A stretch of DNA of 5,191 nt from NCBI GenBank assembly GCA_036505735.1, contig DASXSZ010000204.1, positions 1 to 5,191 on the forward strand. Reading direction: 5' to 3'. Shown piece after piece: positions 4,738 through 5,191 of this stretch (position 1 is the first letter of the stretch; each line of letters begins with the position of its first letter). A program made the translations under genes and the position numbers. The stretch is from DASUPK01 sp036505735. GTDB taxonomy: Bacteria > Actinomycetota > Thermoleophilia > Solirubrobacterales > 70-9. A model generated the notes under the pieces. It had not been told where the DNA came from. It ran no database searches and saw nothing but the letters and a program-made list of their open reading frames with translations.

Positions 4738-5191
4738 CTACGCGGCCGCCTGAACGACCTCGGGCTCGCCCGCGCGCTCGGGCGGGGGCCCCGCAGATTC
4801 AGGCGGCGCGATCCGGAGGTAGTGGCCGAACGCCCAGTCCACGAAACGCTTGTGGCCGACGGCGCTGATCACGGCGCGCTGCAGGCGGGCGGGGAGCCGC
4901 GGCAGCAGCCGCTGGGCCCGGAGCATCCAGCGGAACTTCGATTCGTGTGAGTCCACGAACTCGGCGTAGGCGCGAAGCGCGTCGTTCCGGTCCTGTCGCC
5001 CCTCAACCACGGCCCGGAGCTCGTCGCCCAGGTTGATCCCGAAGTAGAAAGCGGTCCTGATTCCCTCCGCGGTCAGCGGAATGCAGTGTCCGGCCGAGTC
5101 GCCGACGAAGAAGATCCCGTCCTCGGTCCCGGGACGCAGCTTATGGGGGATCCAGTTGCCCTGGTAGCGAACCGCCGGTCGCTCGAGGTCG
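4738..5191 (-). CDS. FAD-dependent oxidoreductase, geranylgeranyl reductase-like (C-terminal part)
   Basis: Only the last 150 codons are in the window; the gene starts beyond the right edge. The fragment opens with GNWIPHKLRPG, then GIFFVGDSAGHCIPLTAEGI and TAFYFGINLGDEL. The GDSAG segment (complement of about 5086-5100), followed by P-L-T-x-E-G-I, is the second FAD-contacting motif of the geranylgeranyl reductase/FixC branch of the p-hydroxybenzoate-hydroxylase fold. It is preceded by a W-I-P stretch and followed by the helix that leads to the C-terminal domain. Members reduce prenyl double bonds or carry out related flavin reactions on lipids; the substrate here cannot be told. The tail after residue about 128 is Pro/Glu-rich and probably disordered. 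An internal GTG at 5008-5010 could be mistaken for a start, but the motif-bearing frame stays open to the edge. The gene converges on paralog B with no gap. Confidence 0.85.
   Translation of the reverse strand, partial: DLERPAVRYQGNWIPHKLRPGTEDGIFFVGDSAGHCIPLTAEGIRTAFYFGINLGDELRAVVEGRQDRNDALRAYAEFVDSHESKFRWMLRAQRLLPRLPARLQRAVISAVGHKRFVDWAFGHYLRIAPPESAGPPPERAGEPEVVQAAA

Noticed and set aside
4431..4868. 145-codon plus-strand open frame covering paralog B and the oxidoreductase end
   Set aside because: Its Arg/Pro/Gly-rich translation is typical of a shifted high-GC frame. It conflicts with paralog B, which has a near-perfect ribosome-binding site and a paralog.
1..5191. CRISPR array, tRNA, rRNA, transposase or integrase
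   Set aside because: I found no regularly spaced repeats, no tRNA-like cloverleaf with a CCA end, no rRNA signature and no recombinase motif on either strand.

Overview
The window is high-GC bacterial DNA (about two-thirds G+C by eye). It fits an actinobacterium, most likely class Thermoleophilia (Solirubrobacterales-like). That placement is inferred from the PolA type (proofreading site lost, Tyr in motif B), the recognisable remains of AbiEi/DUF559 and ECF sigma genes, and TANNNT-type -10 boxes. No sequence search was possible.

Layout, left to right. Positions 1-188 hold no convincing gene but carry a 9-bp hairpin (83-106). Positions 189-505 (+) are the scar of a decayed AbiEi-type winged-helix/DUF559 gene: three conserved pieces in three reading frames, with the intervening parts missing. 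A second strong hairpin (502-534) follows and shares a 13-nt arm with the first. Next is polA (575-3229, +), a full-length DNA polymerase I that starts at GTG and is apparently read from a leaderless mRNA. Positions 3230-3612 contain no intact gene, but the minus strand holds debris of two genes: the first part of an ECF sigma factor and a thrombospondin-type-3-like Asp/Gly repeat segment. A small DMT-family (YdcZ/DUF606) membrane protein follows (3646-4083, +).

The right part holds two tandem paralogous small membrane proteins (4140-4385 and 4495-4737, +). Each has its own candidate -10 box, a near-perfect Shine-Dalgarno sequence and the same C-terminal RERRGF. They are of unknown function and are the most novel-looking item here. 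On the minus strand, the C-terminal 150 residues of a geranylgeranyl-reductase-like FAD oxidoreductase (4738-5191, cut by the window edge) converge on the second paralog, with the two stop codons directly abutting.

The genes do not form one pathway. polA is a housekeeping gene bordered on both sides by gene remnants, followed by small membrane-protein genes that appear to be transcribed individually. I see no CRISPR array, tRNA, rRNA, insertion sequence or intact defence system.
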